The notes under the pieces: generated by a model
Seen by the model: the letters and a program-made list of their open reading frames with translations, nothing else
The model's database searches: none
Told to the model about the DNA's origin: nothing
Source of the DNA: Symsagittifera roscoffensis
Lineage: Eukaryota; Xenacoelomorpha; Acoela; Convolutidae
Assembly (NCBI RefSeq): GCF_963678635.1
Contig: NC_087068.1
Coordinates: 10,360,027-10,424,026 of the forward strand
Reading direction: 5' to 3'
Length of the DNA stretch: 64,000 bases
Program-made: the position numbers and the translations under genes
Shown: positions 10,553-19,827 of the stretch, in pieces
Position numbering within the stretch: the stretch's first letter is position 1
How the letters are laid out: each line of letters starts with the position of its first letter

Positions 10553-11104
10553 TTGGAACCAGACCTACCGTTTGCGATACAGACACGACAGAGTGACAGC
10601 ACAAGACTCACAAAAAAGTACAACACTTACGAAGATGATTTCGTAGTGGACAGGATAGATCTGAAGACGACATTGGAAGAATTGGTGGGTCTAGAGGAAA
10701 TAACTGTGTCACAGGACATAGACATAGACGACGACCACGACGAGGAATGGATCGAGGACTGGTCAAAACCAAAGGTAGAATACGACGACGAGCAACAGCA
10801 ATCGTACGCACAACATTTGACATATCGTCGTGTCTTGGAATGGTTGAACGAAATGACGTCGGACCCGAAGGAGACCATTGTCACGATTCAAGATGTAGAC
10901 CGTGAGAGTATGAAATGCATAAAGCTGAAAAAGATGATCATTCCTGGTCCGGCTAGGAAGGACAACTACTTATTCCTGCGGTATATTCTCCGGTATACGA
11001 TCGACCGGACTTCGATGGATATTTTTGTCCGGGAAGTTGTGGTAGGACTTACCCACACTGAAAAACTTTTAATGAAAATTAAGAATAGCAAGAGAGACAG
11101 GTGA
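10553..11104 (+). pseudogene. Acidic tail after integrase, unknown function
   Basis: This 183-codon frame is strongly acidic, with an Asp/Glu cluster at residues about 56-82, followed by a mixed hydrophobic part (residues 100-150). I recognise no domain. Its first third is duplicated in copy A (8189-8470), showing it is a normal part of the element's pol 3' end. It is followed within 50 bp by the macro-domain-like frame, so the two may have formed one reading frame separated now by a stop at 11102. Confidence 0.5.
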
Positions 11105-11145
11105 CCTAGAATCAGAATTAGGTAAGGATCCTAAGAAACCGGACA

Positions 11146-11630
11146 TAGTGAGAGTTGTGGAGTCATATTTTAACTTACAAAATGAGTACTCAAAAAGCAT
11201 AGTATTAACAAATAGCGATTTCCTACTTACAAATAGAACTTGTGCGATAGCGATCACAGCGAACATGAGTTTTAAGACAGCTTTAGCAGTAGATTTGAAA
11301 AGGGAATATAAGAACATAGAATTTCTGTGGAAGCAGAGACCAGGTATAGGAGGTGTAGCAGCCTTGCCTCCAGCGGCTTCACAGATACCAGGAAATTATT
11401 TCAGCTTCTTGGTGACGAGGGCGACGGAGAAGCAGCATGTGGACTCTGAGGTTTTGGTTCTCTCCCTGACGAGACTGAGAGAATTCCTTGTGGAGAGTGA
11501 GGTGAAAGAACTCTCGCTTCCGGTACATGACCCAAACCGAGGAGCTGTATGCACTGATACACGTAATCTTTTCTGACACGAACATACAAGTAAACTCACA
11601 TAAATACTATTTGAGTATAGGCTTATTTGA
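11146..11630 (+). pseudogene. Macro domain-like (ADP-ribose binding/hydrolase type), broken
   Basis: The frame 11148-11576 shows the macro-domain plan: a 'CAIAITANMSFKTALAVDLKREY' core (split here as 'CAIAITANMSF' and 'KTALAVDLKREY'), resembling the ADP-ribose-binding loop before the first helix. Then follow 'YFSFLVTRAT', where macro proteins have the central strand, a helix 'SLTRLREFL', and 'VKELSLPVHDPNRG', equivalent to the 'lsiP-iG-G' strand and loop. A short out-of-phase deletion at about 11540 drops the rest into another frame, where 'ELYALIHVIFSDTNIQV' (about 11539-11590) gives the last helix and strand. The overall pattern is closest to the small TARG1/OARD1-like group. Family assignment is by eye. 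Confidence 0.6.
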
Positions 11631-11986
11631 GTTTAGATTGTGTGTAGGAGGTGTTATATTATGTATGTTGTGTGTGGAGTTATGTGTTATGTTATTAAGA
11701 CCCTTGGTATAGAGGGGTTAGTGACCATGAATGACGATGATCTTAGGAGTAGATCCAAAGTTTGAACTTTCCATTCTCTGGTCAAATTCCAAGAACTTTA
11801 GCAATTTGATTTTAAAAAACTTTAAATAATTTAAGTCTATTTCTCTAACTGTTTTAAATCAATTTTAATTTAAAATGTTAAAAATTAGAGTAATATTGAC
11901 AAATGTATTACTTGTAACCTCTTTTCTAGATCCTGATTGATCAATTAATTATTCATCAAACCGATAATCAAATCGAATCGAACGAA
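11631..11986. other. AT-rich spacer between macro-like pseudogene and next ORF series
   Basis: After the macro-like sequence comes a TG-rich stretch (11640-11700) and then very AT-rich sequence without coding signal. It could be the 3' end of the Gypsy element, a spacer inside a longer element, or a degraded promoter region for the following frames. No LTR-like TG...CA pair or polypurine tract could be established. Confidence 0.4.
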
Positions 11987-12298
11987 ATGAACAATTTTGA
12001 CTTGAATGAACAGATGGACCTAGCGGAGGCATTTGTAGGAGCGTTGGTAGATGCGTTCTGTTGTCGGCTGACGGATCGAGACTTCGCTCTGGAGGACCCA
12101 GAGGTAGTCATGTTGCTGGTCGTCTTATTTAACATCTTAGGGCGTGACAACCGCGGGGACAGCCCCACGGAAGTCTTATTGATGGCCGCATATGGAGAAC
12201 GAGGAGTACTAGACCATCCGAATATGAGTGTGATGAAATGGAGAAACGGGGCTCTCTCAGGAAGTGACTTGACGAACGAGGCTGTACTGGGAAGTTGA
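11987..12298 (+). pseudogene. Small ORF, element-associated, unknown
   Basis: A 103-codon frame starting ATGAACAAT and ending TGA. The protein is acidic with two hydrophobic helices (residues about 10-24 and 42-52) and no recognised motif. It opens a series of plus-strand frames to 19.8 kb with the same coding style as the Gypsy element. It may be the N-terminus of a longer broken protein whose next part is the coiled-coil reading at 12360-12700. Confidence 0.4.
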
Positions 12299-12359
12299 AG
12301 GGCCTACCAACCAGGTGAGATGCCTCTGCCTACCAAGCCTGGACTGGACTGGACTGAGA

Positions 12360-13720
12360 AAAATGCATCAGGAGATGAACAGCGAGGCCGCCTCGTCTAG
12401 TCCACAACTGAGAGCCGCTGTGCCACCAAAGAGGGCGAGAGTAGAAGCAGAAGTTCAGACGAATGAGACCATGCAGGATCTGAAGAACTGACGAACGATC
12501 CAAGATCTACAAAAGACGAGAAAAGAGCTAAGTCAAATGACCAAGACTATGTTCAGCGTAGAAGAAAACAAAGATATGCGGAAGACATTGTTTGAAAAAT
12601 GTAACAAAAAACAGTGAAGAAATAGAGCGCTTGAGACGAGAATATAAAGAGCGATCGCAGCGGCTGGCGTTGACGACAGCAGTGGAAAGAGCGATACCTG
12701 CAAGGAATATTCCTCGTGTGCAGTCCCGATGGAGCTTTTAATGCCTCGCGAACTAAGTCAAACGACGGAGACGCGACTCCCGACTACAACTGGTCGAGTG
12801 ACAATCCCGGACCCAGTCGTGGAGCAAACAGTCTAAAAGTTAAAAGAAACAGCTGGACGACTTGTCGCCAACAGGAGGGCGCCAGGTTCCAGGGTGACTG
12901 CACCCTATGGAACAATTGATGATACGAGCAGAGTACAGCTCTCCCAAGAAACGATGAAGAGAACGGGAGCTAGCAATGCAACGCAACCAACAAAGACCTC
13001 TAAAGCCCTAGACAGGAAGATAAGAGAGATGCCGATGAAGAAAGTGTCCCGTTTGTTTGATGTGCAGAAGAACAACCAGGCGAAGAACAACTTTACAGGA
13101 GTTCCGAATACGGATCTTAGAGCCTGCTTCAATCGATCGACTTTGAGTCCGGCAATAAAAATGCAACAACCGCCACTTGGAACATCACGTTTGATACTGG
13201 GTGATAGTTTGGTGAGAGTACTCCAGAACCTTAGGACCTCATGGATCACCACGGTGGTGGCATTTGGAGGTGCCACGATAGCCCAGCTGTATCGAATGGT
13301 GGAACTAATAAACCCAGGGAGAATCCCCAACATAATGATCGTAGTAGGGACAAACAATGTGTCCCGAGGTTCAGACGATGAAGAGGCACAGTGGGAATCG
13401 ATGATGGTGTGCCTATTTAGTACTCTCTGGAAGAAGTTCAAATATGCGTTACTGACTGCCTGCACTGTACTAATGAGCACGAGAACACTGACTCCGGCGG
13501 AAAGAAGGCATAAAGAAAGGGTTATTAGATGGTATAACATATTGAGAAATCTGGCGAGTCTTAATCCTGGACAGATTATCCTTATAGATATCGAAGATGA
13601 GCTCAGAGCCAGACGGAGTTCACTTTGACCGCATAGAAGGACAATGCTGGATGAATCGAGTCTTCCAGGAGCGACTGGACGAGTTGGAAATCGAGCTCTT
13701 TGCTACGGGAGTACTGAAGA
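12360..13720 (+). pseudogene. Coiled coil plus SGNH-type hydrolase domain, frameshifted
   Basis: From 12360 to 12700 broken frames encode a Glu/Lys/Arg-rich helix. The frame 12894-13628 (244 codons) then holds an SGNH-hydrolase-like fold: block I 'LGDSLVRVL' (Gly-Asp-Ser at 13200-13208, nucleophile Ser), block II Gly in 'FGGATI', and block III 'GTNNVSRG' (Asn, 13347-13358). Block V with the Asp and His, 'DGVHFD', is present at 13612-13629 but one base out of frame, so the main frame stops before it. SGNH enzymes are esterases or lipases; the substrate is unknown. SGNH-like domains do occur in some retroelement ORFs. The frameshift before the catalytic His makes this copy non-functional. Confidence 0.65.
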
Positions 13721-14093
13721 AGGAAGAAACCACGAATGAGCCGGCACTCTCAACCTTTGTACCTCTCTCTTAGTAAGACGTTTGGGAACATTACCAGCCC
13801 TGACCCAGAAGCGGCAAAGCTCCAGCGAGCCAGGGCAAAGGACAGACAAATTGGACCGACTGGGAGAAGCGCCAGTGAGAAGGACTATTCGTCCACATAG
13901 TAGACTAGGACCTATTATATTTCGACAACGGACACATCAGGCACCTCGAGATCGGAAACTAAGAGTACCAGCCGATAAGAACGCCAACCAGACAGAAGCT
14001 CATTGATGTGGCCAAGGCCCATACCTTCACTTTGGCATGTCTACAAGCAGGATCTGATGAAGCTGAATCTTCAGACGGTGAATCTTCAGAAGG
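13721..14093 (+). other. Eroded coding remnants between two element ORFs
   Basis: Stops are frequent in all frames. The frame 13782-14006 (74 codons) is Arg/Gln-rich and basic without a known motif, and a Ser/Asp/Glu-rich piece follows at about 14040-14095. These look like a broken linker between the SGNH-like frame and the 395-codon frame. Confidence 0.35.
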
Positions 14094-15281
14094 ATGCTGA
14101 ATGGAGCAAGGCTCTCCGTGAACGGGTTGAACACAATCGCAGGTGAGGACTGGTTGATAGCAGCTGCGATTAACTTCAGCTCCACGACCGCCTCAAGATT
14201 TGTCGATTTAGAGGGACTGCCCTCGAACAACAAAATGGGTCCAGTAAATGAGAGACCTCTGCGGGACGCGAAGTTGAACCACAAAGAAGGAAATCGAGAA
14301 GAAAGACCAGGAAGATTCTTAACAACGAGAGCACCAATAAGACAACAAGTGAAAATGTTCAAACAAGTAGGACCACCCTCATCTCATGTGAAAGAAAGGG
14401 CTTACCCCAAGCAGGTGATTCAAGAAGGCGAGGTCGAGAGATGTGGTGGAATGAAGATCCGAAAGGACGAAACAATTGTCGCTGCATACGATAAAGTGGA
14501 GATGAGGAAAGCAGAAATCTTGGTAGTTGCGAGTTCGGACTTCGCGTACACCTCTAAGTCCATGTTTTGGCTTGACGTTATAATGCTGGCAGCAATCGAA
14601 CTGGACCTGATGCAGTCTGTATCAATGGCGATTGGAGTACAACGACAAACAGAAAAGAACCCGATCACGATCGTGTTTGCCGGCATAAACGATCATTTAG
14701 ACAGTAGGGGTTTCCTGAGCAGACTCAGAGAGCCTACAAGGGCGGAAGACGCAGTATGGTCACCCATAAAAGACATCCTGGAGTCGATGGGCGAGATAAT
14801 GTATACGCTGAAAGAAGGTGCATTCCCGAAAATAACACCGAAAGCTGTGTTCGCACTGTCTCCGGGGTATTCACATCTCCTGGATGGATTGAAATTTGTG
14901 TATGCGATGGTGGCGTTGCTCTCGGAAGGAAAATGTGATGTGATCATATCTGTCCCGAACCGCGAAATAGAAGTGGTGAACCTGAGACCACTTAGGGCGG
15001 AATTGCCGGCAGTATGGTCGGACATCTCAAATGCAATGCGAGGATTCAAAGACCATTCATTACACTTGCTGGTGTTAGATGAAGTACTGGGGTTGAAACT
15101 GTCCAACTTCAGCCGACAGCTCGAATTGAAACCAGGAATCGGCGATGACCATCGAGTGATTGTGGCAATGTCCAACGACTTGTGGTTCCGAAGAATGGTG
15201 ATAAAAAAAGAAGGAGAAAGAACACTGAACTCCAACGGACAAGAGCTCACTTGGAAGCAATGGTTTTATGAACAATTATAA
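14094..15281 (+). CDS. 395-codon ORF, possible degenerate hydrolase-like domain
   Basis: The longest intact frame of the first 20 kb. Residues 1-120 are basic and Arg-rich. Residues about 140-395 form a mixed alpha/beta region with 'VVASSDFAYTS' (about 142-152), 'ITIVFAGINDHLDSRGF' (about 186-202) and 'VIISVPNREIE', in a strand-helix order compatible with an alpha/beta hydrolase or SGNH fold. 'SSDF' would sit at block I and 'GINDH' at block III, but the usual GDS and final DxxH are not clear. I cannot name the protein. It follows the SGNH-like pseudogene on the same strand, so the two may be related domains of one element. It is intact while its neighbours are broken, which could be chance. 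Confidence 0.5.
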   Translation: MLNGARLSVNGLNTIAGEDWLIAAAINFSSTTASRFVDLEGLPSNNKMGPVNERPLRDAKLNHKEGNREERPGRFLTTRAPIRQQVKMFKQVGPPSSHVKERAYPKQVIQEGEVERCGGMKIRKDETIVAAYDKVEMRKAEILVVASSDFAYTSKSMFWLDVIMLAAIELDLMQSVSMAIGVQRQTEKNPITIVFAGINDHLDSRGFLSRLREPTRAEDAVWSPIKDILESMGEIMYTLKEGAFPKITPKAVFALSPGYSHLLDGLKFVYAMVALLSEGKCDVIISVPNREIEVVNLRPLRAELPAVWSDISNAMRGFKDHSLHLLVLDEVLGLKLSNFSRQLELKPGIGDDHRVIVAMSNDLWFRRMVIKKEGERTLNSNGQELTWKQWFYEQL

Positions 15282-15349
15282 ATGAAGCCAAAGGCCAACA
15301 ACTGGCTCAACTTGACCCCTCGGAGATTCATGCATATCTTGTGAAAGAA

Positions 15350-15940
15350 ATGAGCCTGGCCGAAAATGCAGAAGAAAAGTCAGCCATGTTTGTGAAAATG
15401 ATGTGCCAAACTACCCTGGAAGCTTTCTGGAAGCAGAATGTAAAAGGAGAAAAAGGATTTGACAGGACGGACAGTATGCTGGAAGTGTTGGGAGCATGAT
15501 GGACCGCGTCCTTCCAGGCAGAAGTCTACCCTTCGCTCTCTCGATACTTGATCAGGGAGTTCTTCCAAGCAGTCACGGAGTTCTCGATCGTGGAAATACT
15601 AGCGTTGTTCGTGACCTTCAGTGCAGAGAATTTTGTAAGAGGACTAGTGGTGTTGCTCACTGAGACAGTACAGAACTTGCGGCTAGATGGACTCCTGACG
15701 CTGATAGCGATTACACACGGCAACCTGGGAGGGTTAATGAACCTGACCCGCTACACGGAGCAAATTAGAGAAAACGTCAACAAGTTTGACTGGAAGCGAT
15801 CTACGTGCTCCTGGAGCAAGATAAGAGATTTGCGACACATCCAGTTTCTCCTGAAACAGAATCGCTTCGGGACAGGAGAAGACGAGACAATTGAGAAGGA
15901 ACAAGACGTGCGACGTCATGCAGGGGGCATGCCCTTGTAA
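15350..15940 (+). pseudogene. Element ORF with one in-frame TGA, unknown
   Basis: Starting at ATG 15350, one frame runs to TAA 15938 except for a single TGA at 15497-15499. Translation on both sides is homogeneous: a helical, Met/Leu/Glu-rich segment before the stop and a hydrophobic helical region after it (residues 'IVEILALFVTF', 'GLLTLIAITHGNLGGL'). It looks like a helical bundle without a known motif. It begins 69 bases after the 395-codon frame ends. Confidence 0.5.
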
Positions 15941-15943
15941 CTG

Positions 15944-16749
15944 ACCTGAGCCAGCCTACGAGGACCGATCCCTTAGCGCTGATCAGAGGAGCCACAGGGT
16001 TCGTGATATACGGACCTGCAGTCACGTTTGCATTCCCTGACGTTAAGGTGGAGGCATAACTGAGGTCGGTGCTGCACCTGAGCCTCATCTCAGCAGTGGA
16101 CGGTAGTGCACTTAATTGATGTGAACAGCATGCATTGCGAAAAATCATGAGCGAGGACTTTTTGTTCGCAAAATTATCAGAGCCAGAAATGACTGTCAAA
16201 AAATTTGACGACCATTTCGGCGATTGTATGGGAGAAGTGGATAGAGGGCAATTCGAGGTGTTCCCAAGGCTCTGGAAATTAAGGCCCTATGATAAGACGA
16301 ACGGTGAAGTTACAAAAATTCCCCATCTGATGGCCTCGTATCACAAAGTGAGAGAAGAAACGAAAAGCTGGGGTGACTACAAGAAACTGCCGGAAGAAAT
16401 CCCTGAATTTCCCTTGATAAGAAGGATGTTGCTCGGAGCAGTCTCCGCAGTGCAAACACCCAGGATGAGAGCTTTCGAAACTAATGAAAGGAGGATGGCA
16501 AAATTCTCCGAGACGATGGATCCGGGCTTCGTGGGAAGAAGCGTTGCCGTGCTGCAGTGTAAGCAGTTTGTCTACACGGATGAGACAACAAGGAGGCGGA
16601 TGAGTAATGCAGCCACTCCGAAACCCGGACGATTTGACGAAAATTGGACGAAATTGGACCTGGCGCCAATAGTCATGAGAGGAAGGGCGGACTTGCAAGC
16701 CTCATTGATCCTAACGAGCATAACACGGGAGTGGGAAACTACATACTAG
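15944..16749 (+). pseudogene. Element ORF, unknown, with upstream in-frame stops
   Basis: The frame 16135-16749 (204 codons) is open. Upstream of it the same coding style continues from about 15944 with TAA/TGA stops at about 16060 and 16118. The protein is basic overall with many Arg, Met and Asp, and it ends with 'LTSITREWETTY'. No domain is recognised. It is followed by a 180-bp gap of broken frames. Confidence 0.45.
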
Positions 16750-16933
16750 GACTGTGCTGGTACCCTTGAAGAAGTCAGAGTGATGCACGGAGAGGAAGAG
16801 GATCGATCAGCTGGCAGACTAGTTCTACCGAAGTTTCCGGACGGAACAAAAATGATGAGCAAGACCCTTCAAGTTCAGGAAAAATCAGAGGCGAGACGAT
16901 GAGCAGGGAGGGAACCGTCAATCGCAGGAACAT

Positions 16934-17882
16934 ATGCAGCAAGATCATGATCAAGCCGAGAAAGAGGATGACAAGGCCTCGACAGGCGGGATGTCCAGCC
17001 TGGACTTCAATTTCCTGAGCAATTTTGAGAATGGCACCGAGACAGTGGAAGGAACGACTGAGCCAGCAGAGGAGGTAACTTCTGCGCGAAAACCTCCGTC
17101 GGCCTTCATAGAAATATACCGAAATTCGCTGGAGAACAGATCTCCGAGCAATTCTAAAAATGCTGAAAAGAAATTTTTAATGGAGTCTCCGAGGAGAAGA
17201 AGAATAGAAGGCACTGTCAGAAAACCTTACTTAGGAACGTTGCCCGAAGGGGAGTGGGAAGTTCACCACAGAGACCACGAGAGTAGGACGGGATGTAATA
17301 TGAACAGAGTTGACTTCATGGAAGAGGTCTGGACAGTAGTTCAGTGCTACGGGAACTAGTCTATGCTGAAAACAGGTCTCAACAGACCATTGATGCGAGA
17401 AATCCTCGAAGGTTAGACGAGTGTGAAGGAAGATTCAGCGAGTTATTAATCGACTCGGCGCAACTGACGAAAGTAAAGCAAAATATCCTATAAGGGAAAG
17501 ACCGCAAGAAGACTATGACGATGTAGTGTATCTGTCAAGAACCCGAAAAGGAACGATGCGATCGAAAGTGGTGATAGACAAAATCAACGATAAGAAAATA
17601 AAACGTGGCAGTAAAGTGACTTTGAGGAAGACCGGAAAAGCGAAAGTGGATTCTGAGATCTCGATTAAAGCCGTCAACTCAGCCAAGAGACAGCGTGTCG
17701 AAGAAGCCATGGGCATGGGACAGGGTGATGACCGATTACCGGGCACGGACAGAAAATTGTCCGCCGTGACGATGATGCTACCCATTCTTATGGCAGGATT
17801 AAGATCGGCCAGTTACAAAACCAAGAGGAGTGACCGCACTCTAACTGGAGCTACGCTAGAAATGGAGATACTGAATCAATGA
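16934..17882 (+). pseudogene. Two short element ORFs, unknown
   Basis: Frames 16934-17359 (141 codons) and 17526-17882 (118 codons) are separated by about 165 bp with stops in all frames. The first is acidic at the start ('AEKEDDK') and Glu/Arg-rich later; the second is Lys/Arg-rich and starts with a basic helix. Neither shows a known motif. Both have the codon style of the surrounding element frames, and they could be parts of one nucleic-acid-binding protein. Confidence 0.35.
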
Positions 17883-17989
17883 GGAGAAAGCACCTACAAG
17901 ATTTCAAGCCATCCAGAATGAACCATGGAAAGTGAAGTGTCGTAGGGCAGCTAATCCCAATGGAGTATAACCGATTGAGAATGTCAGAA

Positions 17990-18674
17990 ACCGTCTCGAT
18001 TGATGAACCCGCTGGTGGATACATGGAGATGGTGGAGTACAGAAATTCGGCTAGAGGACACTTAATTGCTCTGGAAAACAAAGGCGCAATGGAAAATTAC
18101 CTGGAGACGACGATAAAAGGAACGACGAAAAAGTGAAAGCCTTGCTCTTACTAGACCTCTTGGACATGTATAAGAGCAAACCGATGCGAGTGAACATGAA
18201 AGAACCAGTGGAACTGGAACCGATGAAGAAGGTAGACGAAATAAGGAGAATCTTGAACAAGAAGCTGAGGCTCACAAAAGAATCCATAGGAGCGATGCCG
18301 CCAGCGAATATTGCGGACCGATCAGGAAGAAATCGTACAGTTACGTATCTGGATTCGTAGGGATGGTATACAAACCTTTCATAAGCGGAGACATACGCGA
18401 CTGTTTCTTTGACTACGACCAGGCAGTGTTACTAAGATTCTGGTTGTCTAGAATTGCGACAATAAGAAGCGCTGCTAACCAGCAGGCTAAACTGGGACTT
18501 GTGCTGGAAGAGAAGGTGACTGCACCTTCAGTGCCAAAATCTGACAAACGAGTAGAGTTTGGGTTGGGATTCTCGGACGAACTGCTAAGAACAAGTCTAA
18601 TGGTGGTATGGGAACTAATAAAAACGTCATGGTGTCCGAGTCATAACGCCGATTCGATATTGCGTGCGACATAA
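17990..18674 (+). pseudogene. Element ORF pieces, unknown
   Basis: A frame from 18133 to 18360 (75 codons; Lys/Arg/Glu-rich helices) is followed after a TAG by 18363-18674 (103 codons) in a frame that continues the same type of sequence, including 'DIRDCFFDYDQAVLLRFWLSRI'. Upstream broken readings reach back to about 17990. I see no domain. The two frames lie two bases apart and in the same phase, so the TAG at 18358 may be a premature stop in a single protein. Confidence 0.35.
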
Positions 18675-18939
18675 GATGTACAGAGGGAATTGAATGCAGA
18701 CTGTAACTAACGTGACCTGAATATCATTTACAATTCGATGACGACAGCCTCTAAGAGCAACGGAGGAAATGAAATGAAGTTGCGTGGCTGAGGACCAGAA
18801 GACTGGGTCAAACTTTCGACATTTAGTGGGATCGACATTAGCTCCAATGTGCAAAAGTAGATAGCCCGTGCATTTCGTAGCGGTGGACGTCAAGAGTACG
18901 AAGACGATCGTGGATCAAGCCTTCTCAGTATAAAAATCC
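18675..18939. other. Non-open gap in the element ORF series
   Basis: Stops in all three forward frames. No hairpin, repeat or motif is noted. Codon style suggests decayed coding sequence rather than a spacer. Confidence 0.3.
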
Positions 18940-19827
18940 GTGAGATTAGCAAAGATGTCAGAAAAGTCTTTCGAGTTACTATGCATGATGTTGTCAGCCT
19001 TTCAGGAAAGAACCAAAGAAGAGTTAGTGCCGATACTGGGAAAAAATTTCCTGGGATATTTCAGTGGGAACTTCAGTGACTTTCAAAAACAGAAACAAAG
19101 GATCAACAGCAACGGATTACAAGACAGTAGACGAAAATGATGAAATCCGCCGAGTGATGATGGAAGTGGAACCACTGCTGGAAGCGTCGGGAAAGCGTTA
19201 TTGAAGTAGCATCATGTTGACACATGATGAGTTCCACTGCCATTGCTTGCTACAGATATGGTGGTATCCGGGCGCAGTAATCTGGTGTTGATCTGGGACT
19301 CTGGAGAGCTGCTCTCCATGGGTTTACCAGATTCCTCACAGCTCATAACGGTAAGGACAGTGGGAGTTATGATGGCGATACGATGGCTGGAAGCTCATGA
19401 GTGGGAGAACAATCCACAAGAAACGCCTACGAAAGAACAATTACAGGAGTTGGATTGTCTAAAAGATTTAGATCTTTTCGAGACAACATGCAAAATCTTA
19501 AACATTCCGATGAAAGTGAAAAGGATATGGGCGAGATGACGACTGATGCCATGGTTTACAGTCAAAATGAGTGCACGGTTGTACGAATATGCCAAAAAGC
19601 ATATGTCGGAGCACAGCAGAGTGTACAGTGCGTATCATCTGGACATTGGAGCAGGAGCTTTCAAGCGAGCTTTTGTAACTCATCGGAAAGCACTTACTAC
19701 CGCAGTAAAGAGAGCGTTGAGAAAAAGTGAGTACGACGGGAGAGAGAGAAGAAATTTTGAAGGAAGACCTGGAGAGAAACGTGTTGTTGTGCCTCCACAA
19801 CAGCTTCTGCCGAAGCAGGAAAACTAA
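18940..19827 (+). pseudogene. Three element ORF pieces, unknown
   Basis: Frames 18940-19140 (66 codons), 19243-19539 (98 codons) and 19546-19827 (93 codons). The second frame ends at TGA 19537 and the third begins six bases later with ATG in the same phase, so the TGA may be a premature stop in one protein. The third is basic with Arg and Lys clusters ('TTAVKRALRKSEYDGRERR'), as in a nucleic-acid-binding tail. No domain is recognised. This is the last coding-like sequence before the AT-rich region. Confidence 0.35.

Larger units (their letters stand above)
8477..10756 (+). repeat. Direct tandem duplication, copy B (integrase module)
   Basis: The second copy of the 2.29-kb unit, head to tail with copy A. 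The two copies share a frameshift between the zinc-binding region and the core and the Cys-to-Tyr change in the zinc motif, so both defects predate the duplication. They differ in several stops (copy A 7354 and 7512; copy B 9049, 10002 and 10142), which arose afterwards. After 10756 the sequence continues into the acidic tail that copy A lacks. Confidence 0.9.
1..11760 (+). mobile_element. Ty3/Gypsy-type LTR retrotransposon, degenerate, 5' end outside window
   Basis: The order gag, CCHC knuckles, aspartic protease, reverse transcriptase, RNase H, integrase (after RT/RH) is that of Ty3/Gypsy elements. All parts lie on the plus strand and share a coding style unlike the AT-rich sequence beyond 20 kb. 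Nearly every domain is interrupted by a frameshift or stop, so the copy is dead. The integrase module is present twice as a direct tandem duplication, and a macro-domain-like sequence follows it. No primer-binding site or LTR is recognisable: the 5' LTR would lie before base 1, and no sequence at 11.6 to 12 kb can be matched to it. The right boundary at about 11.76 kb is only where coding signal fades; the element may continue to about 21.3 kb. Confidence 0.88.

Noticed and set aside
11600-12000. 3' LTR of the Gypsy element
   Set aside because: No partner LTR in the window, and no convincing TG...CA ends or polypurine tract, so I did not annotate one.
12905-13540. 211-codon minus-strand open frame
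   Set aside because: It lies exactly antisense to the SGNH-like frame, whose catalytic blocks are recognisable; the minus reading has no motif.
14693-15250. 185-codon minus-strand open frame
   Set aside because: Antisense to the 395-codon plus-strand frame, with Ser/Pro-rich composition typical of shadow frames.
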